NCBI GenBank assembly: GCA_002404895.1
Contig: DHKO01000045.1
Coordinates: 35,500 to 99,499 of the forward strand
Length of the DNA: 64,000 nt
Direction: 5' to 3'
Source: Treponema sp. UBA4692
GTDB lineage: Bacteria; Spirochaetota; Spirochaetia; Treponematales; Treponemataceae
The notes beneath the pieces are model-generated. The model searched no databases. It was not told the DNA's origin and saw nothing but the letters and a program-made list of their open reading frames with translations. A program made the translations under genes and the position numbers. Positions 26,781 through 37,075 of this stretch are shown here, piece after piece. Within the stretch, counting starts at the first letter, position 1; the number at the start of each line of letters is the position of its first letter.

Positions 26781-27920
26781 TTATTCTCCGATTGTGACTG
26801 TAACTAAAGTCTGGTTGCAGTGGACTTTTCCGAGCTGCTCGCCGTAGCAGGAGAATCCGCAGAAAGTCGGGAACGCTTTTTTGTATTTTCCGATGATTTT
26901 TCCGCTTAGGTTTTCGCGCTCAAAATACATTGTCCGCGTTATGCAAGACATCATCAGGACAAATTTCGGATTTGGAACTGCAGCCTTGATTGCCGAGCAA
27001 GTCTCGTCGCATTTTTCTTCCGCGTTTCCGATGTGCATCATTTCAAGTGTTGAGTTCGGAACAATCCGGGCGAAAGTTGAAATTGAGCGGTCTGCGCCGA
27101 ATCCTGCCAGAGCCGCAATATGAAGCGCGCCGTTTATGTGTCTTCCGAACGGGTTTTCAAAAGTCATGTTCTCGGCCTGCCGTTCTGAAACTCCAAGCTG
27201 CTGCGCGTAGACTTCTTTTGCTGGTCTTCCGTTTATCTTGTAGATTTCTCGCTTTACCGGGTCTGACTGCGTTACATAAATCGTCTTTCCTGTCGGATTG
27301 AAGATATCTTCCTGCCTAATGTCAAATTTGCACGGAGTTTTCACAAAAAGCATAACCGCTCCGTCTTGAGTCGTCTTTCCGTTGTAGCTCACGAAAGTTT
27401 TCGCCTCTGCTCCTGTGAATCCTGCCGTTCCGCCCGCGAGCTTGAAGTCGTCGTTTTTTATAACCGAGTAGAAATTTGAAAGAATTGTCTCTTCCGCGTT
27501 GTAAACGCCGTTTATAAAAGTTATCGCGAACGCATTTTTATGGGATGACGTGTCGCCCGACCTGATTCCGCATGAGGAAAGCGCGCTTTCAATATCATCG
27601 TTGCAGGCAACAGGATATTTGCTTCCGTTTTCAATCAGAACTCCTTTTACTTTTGTGCCTGAGTCGCTCATCGTTGTAAGGATGACGGAATCGTTTTTGA
27701 AGCCGCTCATATCGATTTCGCCTGCGGTGCTTGTTCCGATTACTTCGCTTTCCGGGAATTTCTCCTTGATTGCCTGGGAAAGCTCCTCAAAATTATAATT
27801 TATCGCCGCCATGAAAATCACGGCCTTGTATGCCTTTGAATCGTGTCTTAATTGCCTTGCCAAATCTTCCGCCGCGCTGAACGGGTCTGACATTCTTGTT
27901 GAAACAACTTCCTGTTCCAT
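26781..27920 (-). CDS. FIST domain sensor protein
   Basis: A 379-residue cytoplasmic protein with both FIST_N (~25-210: [27 protein letters not shown]) and FIST_C (~230-370: [41 protein letters not shown]) patterns. FIST domains are thought to sense small molecules, possibly amino acids. Start supported by AGGAG. Its pairing with a soluble MCP suggests a two-protein cytoplasmic receptor. Confidence 0.88.
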   Translation of the reverse strand: MEQEVVSTRMSDPFSAAEDLARQLRHDSKAYKAVIFMAAINYNFEELSQAIKEKFPESEVIGTSTAGEIDMSGFKNDSVILTTMSDSGTKVKGVLIENGSKYPVACNDDIESALSSCGIRSGDTSSHKNAFAITFINGVYNAEETILSNFYSVIKNDDFKLAGGTAGFTGAEAKTFVSYNGKTTQDGAVMLFVKTPCKFDIRQEDIFNPTGKTIYVTQSDPVKREIYKINGRPAKEVYAQQLGVSERQAENMTFENPFGRHINGALHIAALAGFGADRSISTFARIVPNSTLEMMHIGNAEEKCDETCSAIKAAVPNPKFVLMMSCITRTMYFERENLSGKIIGKYKKAFPTFCGFSCYGEQLGKVHCNQTLVTVTIGE

Positions 27921-28029
27921 TGCAATTTTCTCCTGTTGAATGTCATTGAAAAACCGCTCCTAAAAAACAATGACAAATAATAAATTGATTTTACACTTGG
28001 TTTACGGAATATTCAATTTATTTTAAGAA

Positions 28030-28719
28030 TTATTGTCTTGAAGGAAAATTCAGCTTGAATGAAAGCGAGAAAAGCATATTGTCAAAGCCGTCGCCGCTTG
28101 AAACCGAGCCGAGCGGAAAATAGATTCTTGACTCAACGCCAGCTTTCCAGCCGTCAAAAATGCTCCGCGAGTACGAAAAAGCAACTTCAGGATAAATCAT
28201 ATTCATAAAAGTTAGAAAATCGCTGTTTATGTCTTTGATGTCGTCTTTCGCGCTCGTTCCTGTTTTTGGATTCTTGTCGCTTTCTTCCACGCCGTTCGAC
28301 AAAATTCCGTATCTGAACAAAAATCCGAGTCCGCCGTCAAGAGAAAAGCTGTTTTTGCCCGAAATCCATTTTTTGCCGCCGCATAAGTCGAGCAAAAATG
28401 AAATTGCCGTTGCCGTGCGGTTTTCAACTTCGGCTGGTTTTGCTTCTTCTCCGTTCCAAAGATAATAATTTGTGAAAAACGAGATTTTTGTCTGAAAATC
28501 GAATGAAGATTCCGAAAAAAAATCGAATCCGGCTCCGCCTGCGTACATGACCGGGCTTGGCGCGCTTTCGCTTGTCGAGTCCGTGTTGACGAGAACCATC
28601 GGCCCTAAAGTCAGAAAAAAACTCGGAGAGAAATCTCTTTTAAAGTCGAAACTGTGAGCGAGAAAAGCGAGCGAAAAGAAAAACGAAAAAAATCCGAAAA
28701 ATCTCTTGGATAAAATCAT
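28030..28719 (-). CDS. Predicted outer-membrane beta-barrel protein, unknown
   Basis: 229 residues starting with a signal peptide (FFGFFSFFFSLAFLAHSF). The rest is alternating, aromatic-rich strands (FDFQTKISFFTNYYLW, MLFSLSFKLNFPSRQ) ending close to a C-terminal aromatic, as in small outer-membrane barrels. I could not name a family. An ATG at 28728 is also in frame, but 28719 gives the cleaner signal peptide. The FIST gene is downstream after about 110 bp on the same strand. Confidence 0.6.
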   Translation of the reverse strand: MILSKRFFGFFSFFFSLAFLAHSFDFKRDFSPSFFLTLGPMVLVNTDSTSESAPSPVMYAGGAGFDFFSESSFDFQTKISFFTNYYLWNGEEAKPAEVENRTATAISFLLDLCGGKKWISGKNSFSLDGGLGFLFRYGILSNGVEESDKNPKTGTSAKDDIKDINSDFLTFMNMIYPEVAFSYSRSIFDGWKAGVESRIYFPLGSVSSGDGFDNMLFSLSFKLNFPSRQ

Positions 28720-28751
28720 AAAATGCAATGAATGGAACTTCGCCTCTGTTG

Positions 28752-28883
28752 CGTCATTCTGAACTCGAACACATTAGTGTTCGTTTTTGTTCAGAATATG
28801 TGCAAAAATCGCGAGATGCTGAAACGAGTTCAGCATGACAGCAAAAAAATTGCAATGGCAATGCAATTTCAGCATGACAGCAA
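28752..28883. repeat. Cluster of GTCATTCTGAA-type palindromic repeats
   Basis: GCGTCATTCTGAACTC is followed by GAACAC-ATTA-GTGTTC and TTCAGAATA. Then comes GATGCTGAAACGAGTTCAGC, then ATTGC-AATG-GCAAT and a second TTCAGCATGACAGC. These are several nested hairpins in one 187-bp gap with no gene. Confidence 0.75.
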
Positions 28884-28915
28884 AAAGTCCAAAATGACAA
28901 ATTGAAAAAGCAAAA

Positions 28916-30106
28916 TCAATAGAAGATTTTTGCCATGTTCACAACGAGAAATCCGCTCCGTCCGGTTTTGTAGAAGTCTGTTTCCTCCCACGCGACCGCA
29001 AGATAATCGCCGCTTATGCAAAAATCTCCGTAAACATATTCAGACGGGAGCTTCGGCAGCCTGAAAGCGACTGTTTTTCCGTTGTTCAGCAAAGTCCTCT
29101 CCTTTAGAGAGCCTGAAAAATAAACCGTTCCGTCGCCGAAAACTGCGCAAATCCAGTCTGGAGTCAAAATCGCGTTCGCCTCGTTTTCGCTCTCGCTGTT
29201 TTTGTTCTGAGCGCCTGCGGAAAAATATTCAGGCGAGACTCCAGCCTCTTTTCTTAGTGAAACTGAAAAATCAAAATCCGCAGGAATTGATGAGAGAAGC
29301 GTTTTTAATCGCGACGGGGCTTTTGAGAAATTCTTCGGCGAGAGATTTTTTCTGTATTCGTCTTTTGAAATCTCTGAAATTTCGATTTTGCCGTTTTTTG
29401 TTGAAGGAGAAAGCGTTGAAAGGTCTCCGTTCGGCTTCCATTTTATGTATCTGAAATCCGTCCGCCCGTTCTCGCTTGATTTAATGGAAGAAAACCATTC
29501 GTTTCCGTCAAAATATGTTCCCGAGACTTCCGCATTCTGAGCGATTTTCAAGTCGCCGTAGGTTATCACAGGAAAAAACATTGAGTTTTCAAGAGAAAGA
29601 CGGATTACGTGGCTCGTCTCGCTTTCATTTTTTTCTGATGAAGATGATGACGAAGCCGCATTTTTATTGAAGAAAGAATTTTTTGCGAGCGTGAAGAAAG
29701 GCACGCCGTCCTCAAAGACGAGATTTCCTGCCGTTGTGCCTGAGAAAAGTGCGGAATCCTGAATCAGGCGAGGCTCGCCGTCTTTATCAAAAAGAAGGAC
29801 TCCAAAATGGTTCACAAGAAGAAGCCCTTTTCCTGAAGATGTTACGTTTCCGTCGCAAATGCGGAGACTTTCAGTCCACGGTTTTAAAGACAAAATCGGG
29901 GAACGCTGCGGCAAATCTGTTTCGGTGTAAGAGCCGTCCGAAAAATAATACCATTTGTGGTCGGAAGATTTTTCAGAGACTTCCTGAATCTCTTCCGAAT
30001 TTAAAGACCCGCCGTCGTTTTTTTTATCTTTGCAGCCTAAAAAAACAAGCGTTGCTGCCGCTGCAAATGCATATGCAAATGCGCAGAAAATTTTAGACAA
30101 TTTCAT
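28916..30106 (-). CDS. Lipoprotein of unknown function
   Basis: 396 residues with signal peptide and lipobox VFLGC (Cys25, then KDKKNDGG). Several stretches look like beta-propeller blades (LLVNHFGVLLFDKDGEPRLI, ICAVFGDGTVYFSGSL, GDYLAVAWEETDF), but no repeat family is certain. It is a probable membrane-anchored protein. No Shine-Dalgarno sequence is clear. It is encoded 21 nt after rnhA on the same strand. Confidence 0.65.
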   Translation of the reverse strand: MKLSKIFCAFAYAFAAAATLVFLGCKDKKNDGGSLNSEEIQEVSEKSSDHKWYYFSDGSYTETDLPQRSPILSLKPWTESLRICDGNVTSSGKGLLLVNHFGVLLFDKDGEPRLIQDSALFSGTTAGNLVFEDGVPFFTLAKNSFFNKNAASSSSSSEKNESETSHVIRLSLENSMFFPVITYGDLKIAQNAEVSGTYFDGNEWFSSIKSSENGRTDFRYIKWKPNGDLSTLSPSTKNGKIEISEISKDEYRKNLSPKNFSKAPSRLKTLLSSIPADFDFSVSLRKEAGVSPEYFSAGAQNKNSESENEANAILTPDWICAVFGDGTVYFSGSLKERTLLNNGKTVAFRLPKLPSEYVYGDFCISGDYLAVAWEETDFYKTGRSGFLVVNMAKIFY

Positions 30107-30127
30107 AAGTGAATTTTCGGCAGAAAA

Positions 30128-30625
30128 TCACTCAAACTTTGCAATTTCTTCCTGGCAGAGCTGGTCGCAGACCTCGTTGTATTCAACGCCTGCGTGGCCT
30201 TTTACCCATTTCCATTCGACGTTGAGCGCACTGTTCAAAGCGTCAAGCTTTTCCCAAAGCTCGCGGTTAAGGACAGTCTTTTTTGCCGCCGTTTTCCAGC
30301 CGTTTTTCTTCCAGCCGAAAATCCAGCCAGTTATTCCGTTCTTCACGTATTGGGAGTCGATGTTCAGCTCGATTGGAAGATTGCGGAGCCGCTCCGTGTT
30401 GTAGATTGCGGAAAGCGCGCTGATTGCAGCTGTAAGCTCCATTTTGTTGTTCGTTGTGAGCTTTTCTCCGCCTGAAAGCTGCCGCGCTTCCCCGTACGCG
30501 ATGATTACGCAAGCCCAGCCGCCAGGGCCTGGGTTTCCATGGCAGCCGCCGTCAGTGTAAACGACAATCGGCTCAGATTTTTTATTTAGAGATGATAAAT
30601 TGTCAAAATTGAATTCGTTTTCCAT
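30128..30625 (-). CDS. rnhA: Ribonuclease HI
   Basis: Degrades the RNA strand of RNA-DNA hybrids. The 165-residue protein has the DEDD active site: Asp in VVYTDGGCHGNPGPGGWA, Glu in TNNKMELTAAI, Asp in LNIDSQYVKNGI and Asp in NEVCDQL. The basic handle (KKNGWKTAAKKTVLNRELWE) is present. Its promoter seems to abut the start codon (separate entry). Confidence 0.94.
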   Translation of the reverse strand: MENEFNFDNLSSLNKKSEPIVVYTDGGCHGNPGPGGWACVIIAYGEARQLSGGEKLTTNNKMELTAAISALSAIYNTERLRNLPIELNIDSQYVKNGITGWIFGWKKNGWKTAAKKTVLNRELWEKLDALNSALNVEWKWVKGHAGVEYNEVCDQLCQEEIAKFE

Positions 30626-30631
30626 TCGGAA

Positions 30632-30640
30632 ATTGTAGCA
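30632..30640 (-). promoter_or_regulatory. Extended -10 of rnhA (leaderless start)
   Basis: On the minus strand TGC-TACAAT is followed by 6 nt and the rnhA ATG. Confidence 0.55.
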
Positions 30641-30649
30641 GAAAATGAG

Positions 30650-30790
30650 AAATTGGAAAGGGGGAAGAGATAGGGCAGGGGGACGGAGATAGGGACGAGG
30701 GATAGGGGATTAGGCAAGAGGGAAAAATTGGGGGAGCGGGACAAGAAAAGATGGAGGAGAAAAATTGAACATGGAATTTGTGGCGAGTGA
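30650..30790 (+). other. Polypurine tract with G runs; gap between rnhA and groEL
   Basis: About 140 bp are almost purely A/G on the plus strand, with repeated GGG and GGGGG runs. The rest of 30626-31163 holds no convincing gene. A 54-codon frame from 30793 to 30957 and an overlapping one after it lack support. From ~31070 the DNA is AT-rich and presumably contains the groEL promoter (TTGCCG at 31071, TATTTT at 31094). No CIRCE element was found. Confidence 0.6.
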
Positions 30791-31160
30791 AGATGGAAAA
30801 ATCGTTTGAACCGCAAAGGGCGGCGGTTGCGGTTGCTGTGAGGTATTATTTTGTAAAACGAGGAAAAATAGAATGTTTGCTGGATTGTGGTATTGAATCA
30901 AAAGCTGATAGAACGCTGACAATGGTGTTGCTAATGCACTGGAAATGTGGCAGTTAATGCGATGGAGATGGGCGTTTTGGCTTATAGAGAAATTGATTCA
31001 AGCGTACCGAGAAGAAGTCCTGAGCAAAAACGAAATTCATCATAAATCAAAAAATCATTTACGAATTTTCTTGCCGATTGGAATTTATTTTTATATTTTA
31101 AAGTTAAAGTTGATGAAAAATCGCTTTGAATAATGAAAAAAAATTATAGGAGATAAATAG

Positions 31161-32795
<1,635 letters not shown>

Positions 32796-32841
32796 CTTGA
32801 ACGAAATCGCTAACTTGCGGTGAGATTGATTGATTAAACAG

Positions 32842-32886
32842 AAAAGGCTTTGCCGGTGATTTTGTCGCTGGCAAAGCCTTTTTTTA
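32842..32886 (+). terminator. Intrinsic terminator of groEL
   Basis: A 13-bp stem (AAAAGGCTTTGCC / GGCAAAGCCTTTT) with a 15-nt loop and a T run. Confidence 0.93.
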
Positions 32887-33004
32887 TTGCTGTCAGTTTT
32901 TTATAACTGTTTGTAAAATATTATTAAAATAATCTGAAAAAAATACTTCTGTATTAGAATGGTTATATATTAGATATTATTTTATCACTTTCTTATCAAT
33001 GACA

Positions 33005-33060
33005 GTTGAAATTCTTAAATATTGTATATAATATATCGCTTGTAAAAATAACGTTATTTT
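33005..33060 (+). promoter_or_regulatory. Promoter and palindromic operator of pectate lyase gene
   Basis: TTGAAA (33005-33010), a 16-bp spacer and TATAAT (33027-33032) form a good promoter. A perfect 16-bp palindrome AAAATAAC/GTTATTTT (33045-33060), with a central CG, lies just after the expected start point, where a repressor would block transcription. The form resembles LacI-family operators, but no such gene is in the window. The leader would be about 120 nt. Confidence 0.6.
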
Positions 33061-33159
33061 GCAAAATGTTGAAAATTTTTAATATTCTGACGTTTTGCTT
33101 TTACAGTCGGAGAAAGTTTCAGCTGCTTTCAGGCTGAAAAAAAAGGAGTTATTTCAAAA

Positions 33160-34086
33160 ATGAAACTGTCAAAATTTTCTATCTGCATGGCTGCTTTGTC
33201 GGCATTGCTCTTTTCTTCGTGCTCAAATCTTTCTTCGGATTCCGATACAGATTCTTCTGTTTCAGGCTCTAGGGCGGCTAGCGCGACTTCTGTAACTGTA
33301 AAAACTGAAAGCGCGTTGCGTTCTGCGGTAAATTCTGCAAGCGCAGGAACAACAATCAATCTCGGCGCGAACATAAAGCTTACAAGCCAGCTTCAGCTTT
33401 TAAACAGCGGAACTTCATCGAGCAAAATCAATTTCAACGGCTGCGGCTACACTTTGGACTGCTCTGGAATCTCTTCTGGCTGGGGCGTGAAGGTGAACGG
33501 CTCGTACTGGAACATCTGCAACATGACAATCACAAAAGCTCCTGACTGCGGAATCGTCTTTCAGCTTGGCGGAAACAACTACGTTTACTATGTGAAGACA
33601 ACTTACAACGGAAATTCAGGACTTCAAATTTATAACGGCTCGCATGACAATTACATCTACAAGTGCGAGTCTTATTACAACTACGATTCAAGCAACGGCG
33701 GAGAGGACGCTGACGGATTTGCGTGCAAGCTTTCCGCTGGAAAAAACAATGTTTTTGAAGGCTGCGTTGCGGCTTACAATTCCGATGACGGCTGGGATCT
33801 TTATGGGCAGCTTTATCCTGTTACGATTAAAGACTGCGTTGCGAAATACAACGGTTATCTGAACAGCTCGCTCGAGACTTCTTCCGACGGAGATGGAAAC
33901 GGCTTTAAGCTCGGCTCGTCTGGAATTTCTGTTGTTCACGTCTGCTCAGGCGATTCTGCTTACGGAAATCTTGCGAGCGGATTTGACGGGAACGGAAACA
34001 CGGCGGCAATTAAAGTCTCGAACTGCACATCTTACAACAATAAGAAATACCAGTGGTACAGAATCACCGGTATTTCAAATCAGTAG
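33160..34086 (+). CDS. Pectate lyase, polysaccharide lyase family 9-like lipoprotein
   Basis: Probably cleaves polygalacturonate by calcium-assisted beta-elimination at the cell surface. The signal peptide ends at a lipobox SSC (Cys21). From ~50 on it is a right-handed parallel beta-helix. Residues matching the known PL9 calcium site and catalytic base appear in order: Asp185 (EDADGFACKL), Asp209, Asp210 and Asp213 (NSDDGWDLY) and Lys250 (GDGNGFKLG). Spacing is close to that of Dickeya Pel9A. At 308 residues it is a short version, ending soon after the helix. AGGAG precedes the ATG; a terminator follows. Confidence 0.87.
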   Translation: MKLSKFSICMAALSALLFSSCSNLSSDSDTDSSVSGSRAASATSVTVKTESALRSAVNSASAGTTINLGANIKLTSQLQLLNSGTSSSKINFNGCGYTLDCSGISSGWGVKVNGSYWNICNMTITKAPDCGIVFQLGGNNYVYYVKTTYNGNSGLQIYNGSHDNYIYKCESYYNYDSSNGGEDADGFACKLSAGKNNVFEGCVAAYNSDDGWDLYGQLYPVTIKDCVAKYNGYLNSSLETSSDGDGNGFKLGSSGISVVHVCSGDSAYGNLASGFDGNGNTAAIKVSNCTSYNNKKYQWYRITGISNQ

Positions 34087-34129
34087 AAACGATTTTGTGA
34101 ATTAAAAAATAATTTTTCCGCTGTTTTTC

Positions 34130-34170
34130 GCAAGGAAACTGCCTGAAAAGCTAGTTTCCTTGCATTTTTT
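34130..34170. terminator. Intrinsic terminator after pectate lyase
   Basis: An 11-bp perfect stem GCAAGGAAACT / AGTTTCCTTGC with a 12-nt loop, then T6. It lies between convergent genes. Confidence 0.9.
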
Positions 34171-34197
34171 ATTTCGCTTTTTCAGTTTTCTGGAAAT

Positions 34198-35541
34198 TTA
34201 AAATCCTCTTGGCGGCTCTGCGCTAAAACTGAATTCGTTTGGCTCCGGGCGAGGCGGCCTGTTTTTTAGGCTTTTCTTTTCAATTTTCACTGTTTCGTAT
34301 TTTGCTGGAACGAGTTTTCCGCCGTCGTCGAGAGAAATCGTTTTTCCTTTGAATTTTGCGTTTTCCTTGTTGTCTTTGTTGTAGAAAATTGTGTGGCCGT
34401 TCGATTTTATGTTTTTGAATGACGAGTCAGAATCTGAGAATTTGTCGAAGCTTGAATCTTCTGTGAATTCTACATCAGCGTTTTTTGAGATTTCAATGCT
34501 GGCAGTTCCATTTTTCGCGCTGTCAACAAATCCTGTGAATTTTGCGCCGTCTTTTAGATTGATTTTAAGCGACGATATTTTGTCAACTTTGATTTCTCCC
34601 AAAAATTCCTGGTTTTCAGCGTTCAGCTCGATTTCTGCTCCGTTCGCGCCTTTTTCTCCCCAGCCGCGTCTTGAGTCATTTCCGCTCGCCTGAAGAAAAA
34701 TTCCGCTCTTGTTTTCGATTTCCGTTTTTGAAAGGTTTATGATTCCAGATGTGTTTGTGCAGTAGATAAAAGGCCCGGCCGCAGTGTTTTCGAGGCTCGA
34801 ATTTCTTAGCGAGAGAACTGCCGTTCCGATTCCTGCGTCTCCGCTCATGCTCTGATAGACCATAATTCCTGCCGAAACTTCGCCGTCAAGACCGGCTCCG
34901 CCGCTCAAAACAGAATTTTCGATTGAAAGCGAGTTTTTCCCTTCGATTACTGCCATCTCAGAACTTTTTGCGCTTCCCGAGAGATTTTTCACCGATATTT
35001 TTCCTGTCGAATAAATAACAGGCGAGCCGAGCCCTGCTGTTTCCGCTTTTGCGTTTTCAACAGAAATATTTCCTTCGCCCATGTCGGTTGCAACGGTCGC
35101 GCAGTGTTCTCCTTCCGTTGAAATTTCAACATCGCTTGCGTTTATTGTCCCGCCGAAAGCCGCATAAAGTCCGCGCGAGCCGTTTTGCTTTGTGTTTATT
35201 TTCACGTTTGAAACGCTCACGACGGTTTTGCTTCCGCTTGCGAAAATCGCGTTCATTCCATCTTCGTCTGAGTCGATTGTCTGGTTTTCTATCGTTTTTG
35301 TGCCGCTTGTGACTTTGATGATTCCGTTGAACTGTTTTTCCGCGTCTTTCGAGTTGCCCGGGATTCCCGGGGGCATCATTTTTCCCATTTTGTCAGATTG
35401 TCCCATTCCCGGCGGCGGAGGCGGAAATCCTGCTCCGTTTTCATCTTGCGGAAAAGACGAAAAATCCGTTGCGAGCATCGAGACAGCGAAAAGCGCGCTG
35501 AACGCGAATACAAAAATTAGCTTTGAGACATTTTTTTTCAT
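34198..35541 (-). CDS. Secreted beta-helix-like, Pro-rich protein, unknown
   Basis: 447 residues with a signal peptide (LIFVFAFSALFAVSMLATD), then a Pro/Gly/Met segment (PPPPPGMGQSDKMG). The body consists of short Gly/Ser/Asn-rich strand repeats ~75-390 (IDSDEDGMNAIFASGSKTVV, KINTKQNGSRGLYAAFGG), as in adhesin-like beta-helices. The C-terminus is again Pro-rich (RPPRPEPNEF). A CCCGGG/CCCGGG inverted repeat lies at 35365-35379 within the Pro-rich codons. GGGAG precedes the ATG. I infer an extracellular or surface location; no catalytic motif was recognised. Confidence 0.65.
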   Translation of the reverse strand: MKKNVSKLIFVFAFSALFAVSMLATDFSSFPQDENGAGFPPPPPGMGQSDKMGKMMPPGIPGNSKDAEKQFNGIIKVTSGTKTIENQTIDSDEDGMNAIFASGSKTVVSVSNVKINTKQNGSRGLYAAFGGTINASDVEISTEGEHCATVATDMGEGNISVENAKAETAGLGSPVIYSTGKISVKNLSGSAKSSEMAVIEGKNSLSIENSVLSGGAGLDGEVSAGIMVYQSMSGDAGIGTAVLSLRNSSLENTAAGPFIYCTNTSGIINLSKTEIENKSGIFLQASGNDSRRGWGEKGANGAEIELNAENQEFLGEIKVDKISSLKINLKDGAKFTGFVDSAKNGTASIEISKNADVEFTEDSSFDKFSDSDSSFKNIKSNGHTIFYNKDNKENAKFKGKTISLDDGGKLVPAKYETVKIEKKSLKNRPPRPEPNEFSFSAEPPRGF

Positions 35542-35691
35542 ACTTTTTTCTCCCTGAAAGTTTTTGAAATGCGGTTCAATTTTCTAGCATTACTCTGTAA
35601 TAAACCTTAAAACTTCAAGGAGATAACAATTTATTAGCTAAGCCTTTTCAAAATGCTCTTTTAATCCTTTTTTAGATAATTTTTTATTTTT

Positions 35692-36975
35692 TTAGAAAGT
35701 TATGATTTCTTCAAAGCAGCTGATTGCAAATTCGTCGGTCATTCCTGAGATAAATTCAATCACGCATTTTTTGTAGCTTTCGTTGTCATAGACATCGAAA
35801 ACTTCCGGAACTGAATGAACTGGACTTTTTCTCTGCGCTCCGCCTGAAATCACGCTGGTGAAGTTCGAGTAATGCGACAGCCATTTTGAAAATTCCTCGC
35901 CGAGCTTCGGATAAGGCTTTAGATGATTTTCCGCAGTTCCTTTCTGGACGAAAATCTGTGCGCGCATTAACGTTCTGAAAATCGTCTCGAGGACGTTTCT
36001 CGCGTATTTCTGGAATTCCAGAAGCCGCCAATGATTGTAAATGTTCGAGAAGCTGAATTTTTTAAGCTCTGTGATGAATCTGAAATAGCTTTCCGAAAAG
36101 AAAAGTCCGTCTTCAGGCGTTGAATTCTCGCAAAGGTCAACAATCATATCGTTGATTAAGACACTCGGATTTACTGCCCGCCCGCTTCTGTGTGAAATCG
36201 GCCTGCCGTTTTTTGTGCGTCCCAAAGTCTCCATCACGATTTCGCGGAGCTGCCTGTAGCTTCCCATGTCCAAAAGATGATAAGCGCGCGCGTCTTGAAT
36301 GTCCCGCCCGAGAAAAGCGATTTTGTCGCTGATTTTCACAACGCAGCCCTCCCAAGTGTACGGCTGGACAATTCCCGGCTGCTTGATTTCGTAAAGATTT
36401 ATGTTTTCCTCAAGTTTTCTGGGCTTCATTCCCTGCTGGTCAACTTCTCCGCAGTGGCAGATTAGGCCGTCGCGCACCGCGTAAGTGAGATTCAGCGGCC
36501 GCTTTATTCCTGTCGGGTCTTCCAGAGTTTCGATAAAGTCAGAGAAAAACAAGGAATTTCTTTCGTGCCAGAATTTTTTTGGAGCGTTCGCGCCTTCTTT
36601 TTTCCCGAGAAGCTCGTTCAGCATATCCTCGCCCGAATGTCCGAACGGCGCGTGTCCGATGTCGTGTCCGATTGCGATTGCCTGCGTCAAATCCTGATTA
36701 AGACCGAGATATTTTGCGATTGTTGAGGCAACGGATGCGACGTGCAGAACGTGCTCCATTCTAGTGCAGACGTGGTCGTTGTGCGGAGCGTAAAAAACCT
36801 GAGTCTTGTGCTTAAGCCTTGAATAAGCCTGGCTGTGAAGAAGCCGCGTGTAGTCGCGCTCAAATTCCGAGCGGATTCCGTTTCCCCTGTTGTAGATTGG
36901 AACTTCGCGCGAAATGGCGTTTTTCCACTTCGGGTTCAGGCAGTCCATTTTTACGCGTTCAAAAGAATTTTTCAT
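35692..36975 (-). CDS. dgt: dGTP triphosphohydrolase-type HD protein
   Basis: Removes triphosphate from dGTP (or other dNTPs) to adjust nucleotide pools. 427 residues. HD-domain metal ligands are in TRMEHVLHVASVAS, GHDIGHAPFGHSGE and a later ISDKIAFLGRDI. The N-terminal YSRLKHKTQVF motif is typical of the family. AGGAGC precedes the ATG. A MATE transporter gene lies 100 bp upstream on the same strand. Confidence 0.9.
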   Translation of the reverse strand: MKNSFERVKMDCLNPKWKNAISREVPIYNRGNGIRSEFERDYTRLLHSQAYSRLKHKTQVFYAPHNDHVCTRMEHVLHVASVASTIAKYLGLNQDLTQAIAIGHDIGHAPFGHSGEDMLNELLGKKEGANAPKKFWHERNSLFFSDFIETLEDPTGIKRPLNLTYAVRDGLICHCGEVDQQGMKPRKLEENINLYEIKQPGIVQPYTWEGCVVKISDKIAFLGRDIQDARAYHLLDMGSYRQLREIVMETLGRTKNGRPISHRSGRAVNPSVLINDMIVDLCENSTPEDGLFFSESYFRFITELKKFSFSNIYNHWRLLEFQKYARNVLETIFRTLMRAQIFVQKGTAENHLKPYPKLGEEFSKWLSHYSNFTSVISGGAQRKSPVHSVPEVFDVYDNESYKKCVIEFISGMTDEFAISCFEEIITF

Positions 36976-37075
36976 ATCTTGCTCCTAAAAATTTGTGAAA
37001 ATCGTGAAAACAGCGTGGAAGATTTGACTTCGCTCTTGTCAAATTTGTTTTTTCAAAATCGCCAGAATTTTATTT

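Noticed and set aside
30793..31133. Small frames of 54 and 62 codons between rnhA and groEL
   Set aside because: No ribosome site, no recognisable domain, frames overlap and contain a local imperfect duplication; treated as non-coding or a remnant.
35360..35385. GC-rich run with CCCGGG repeats as a possible slippage site
   Set aside because: It encodes part of the Pro/Gly-rich segment, the longest homopolymer is short, and the gene is intact.
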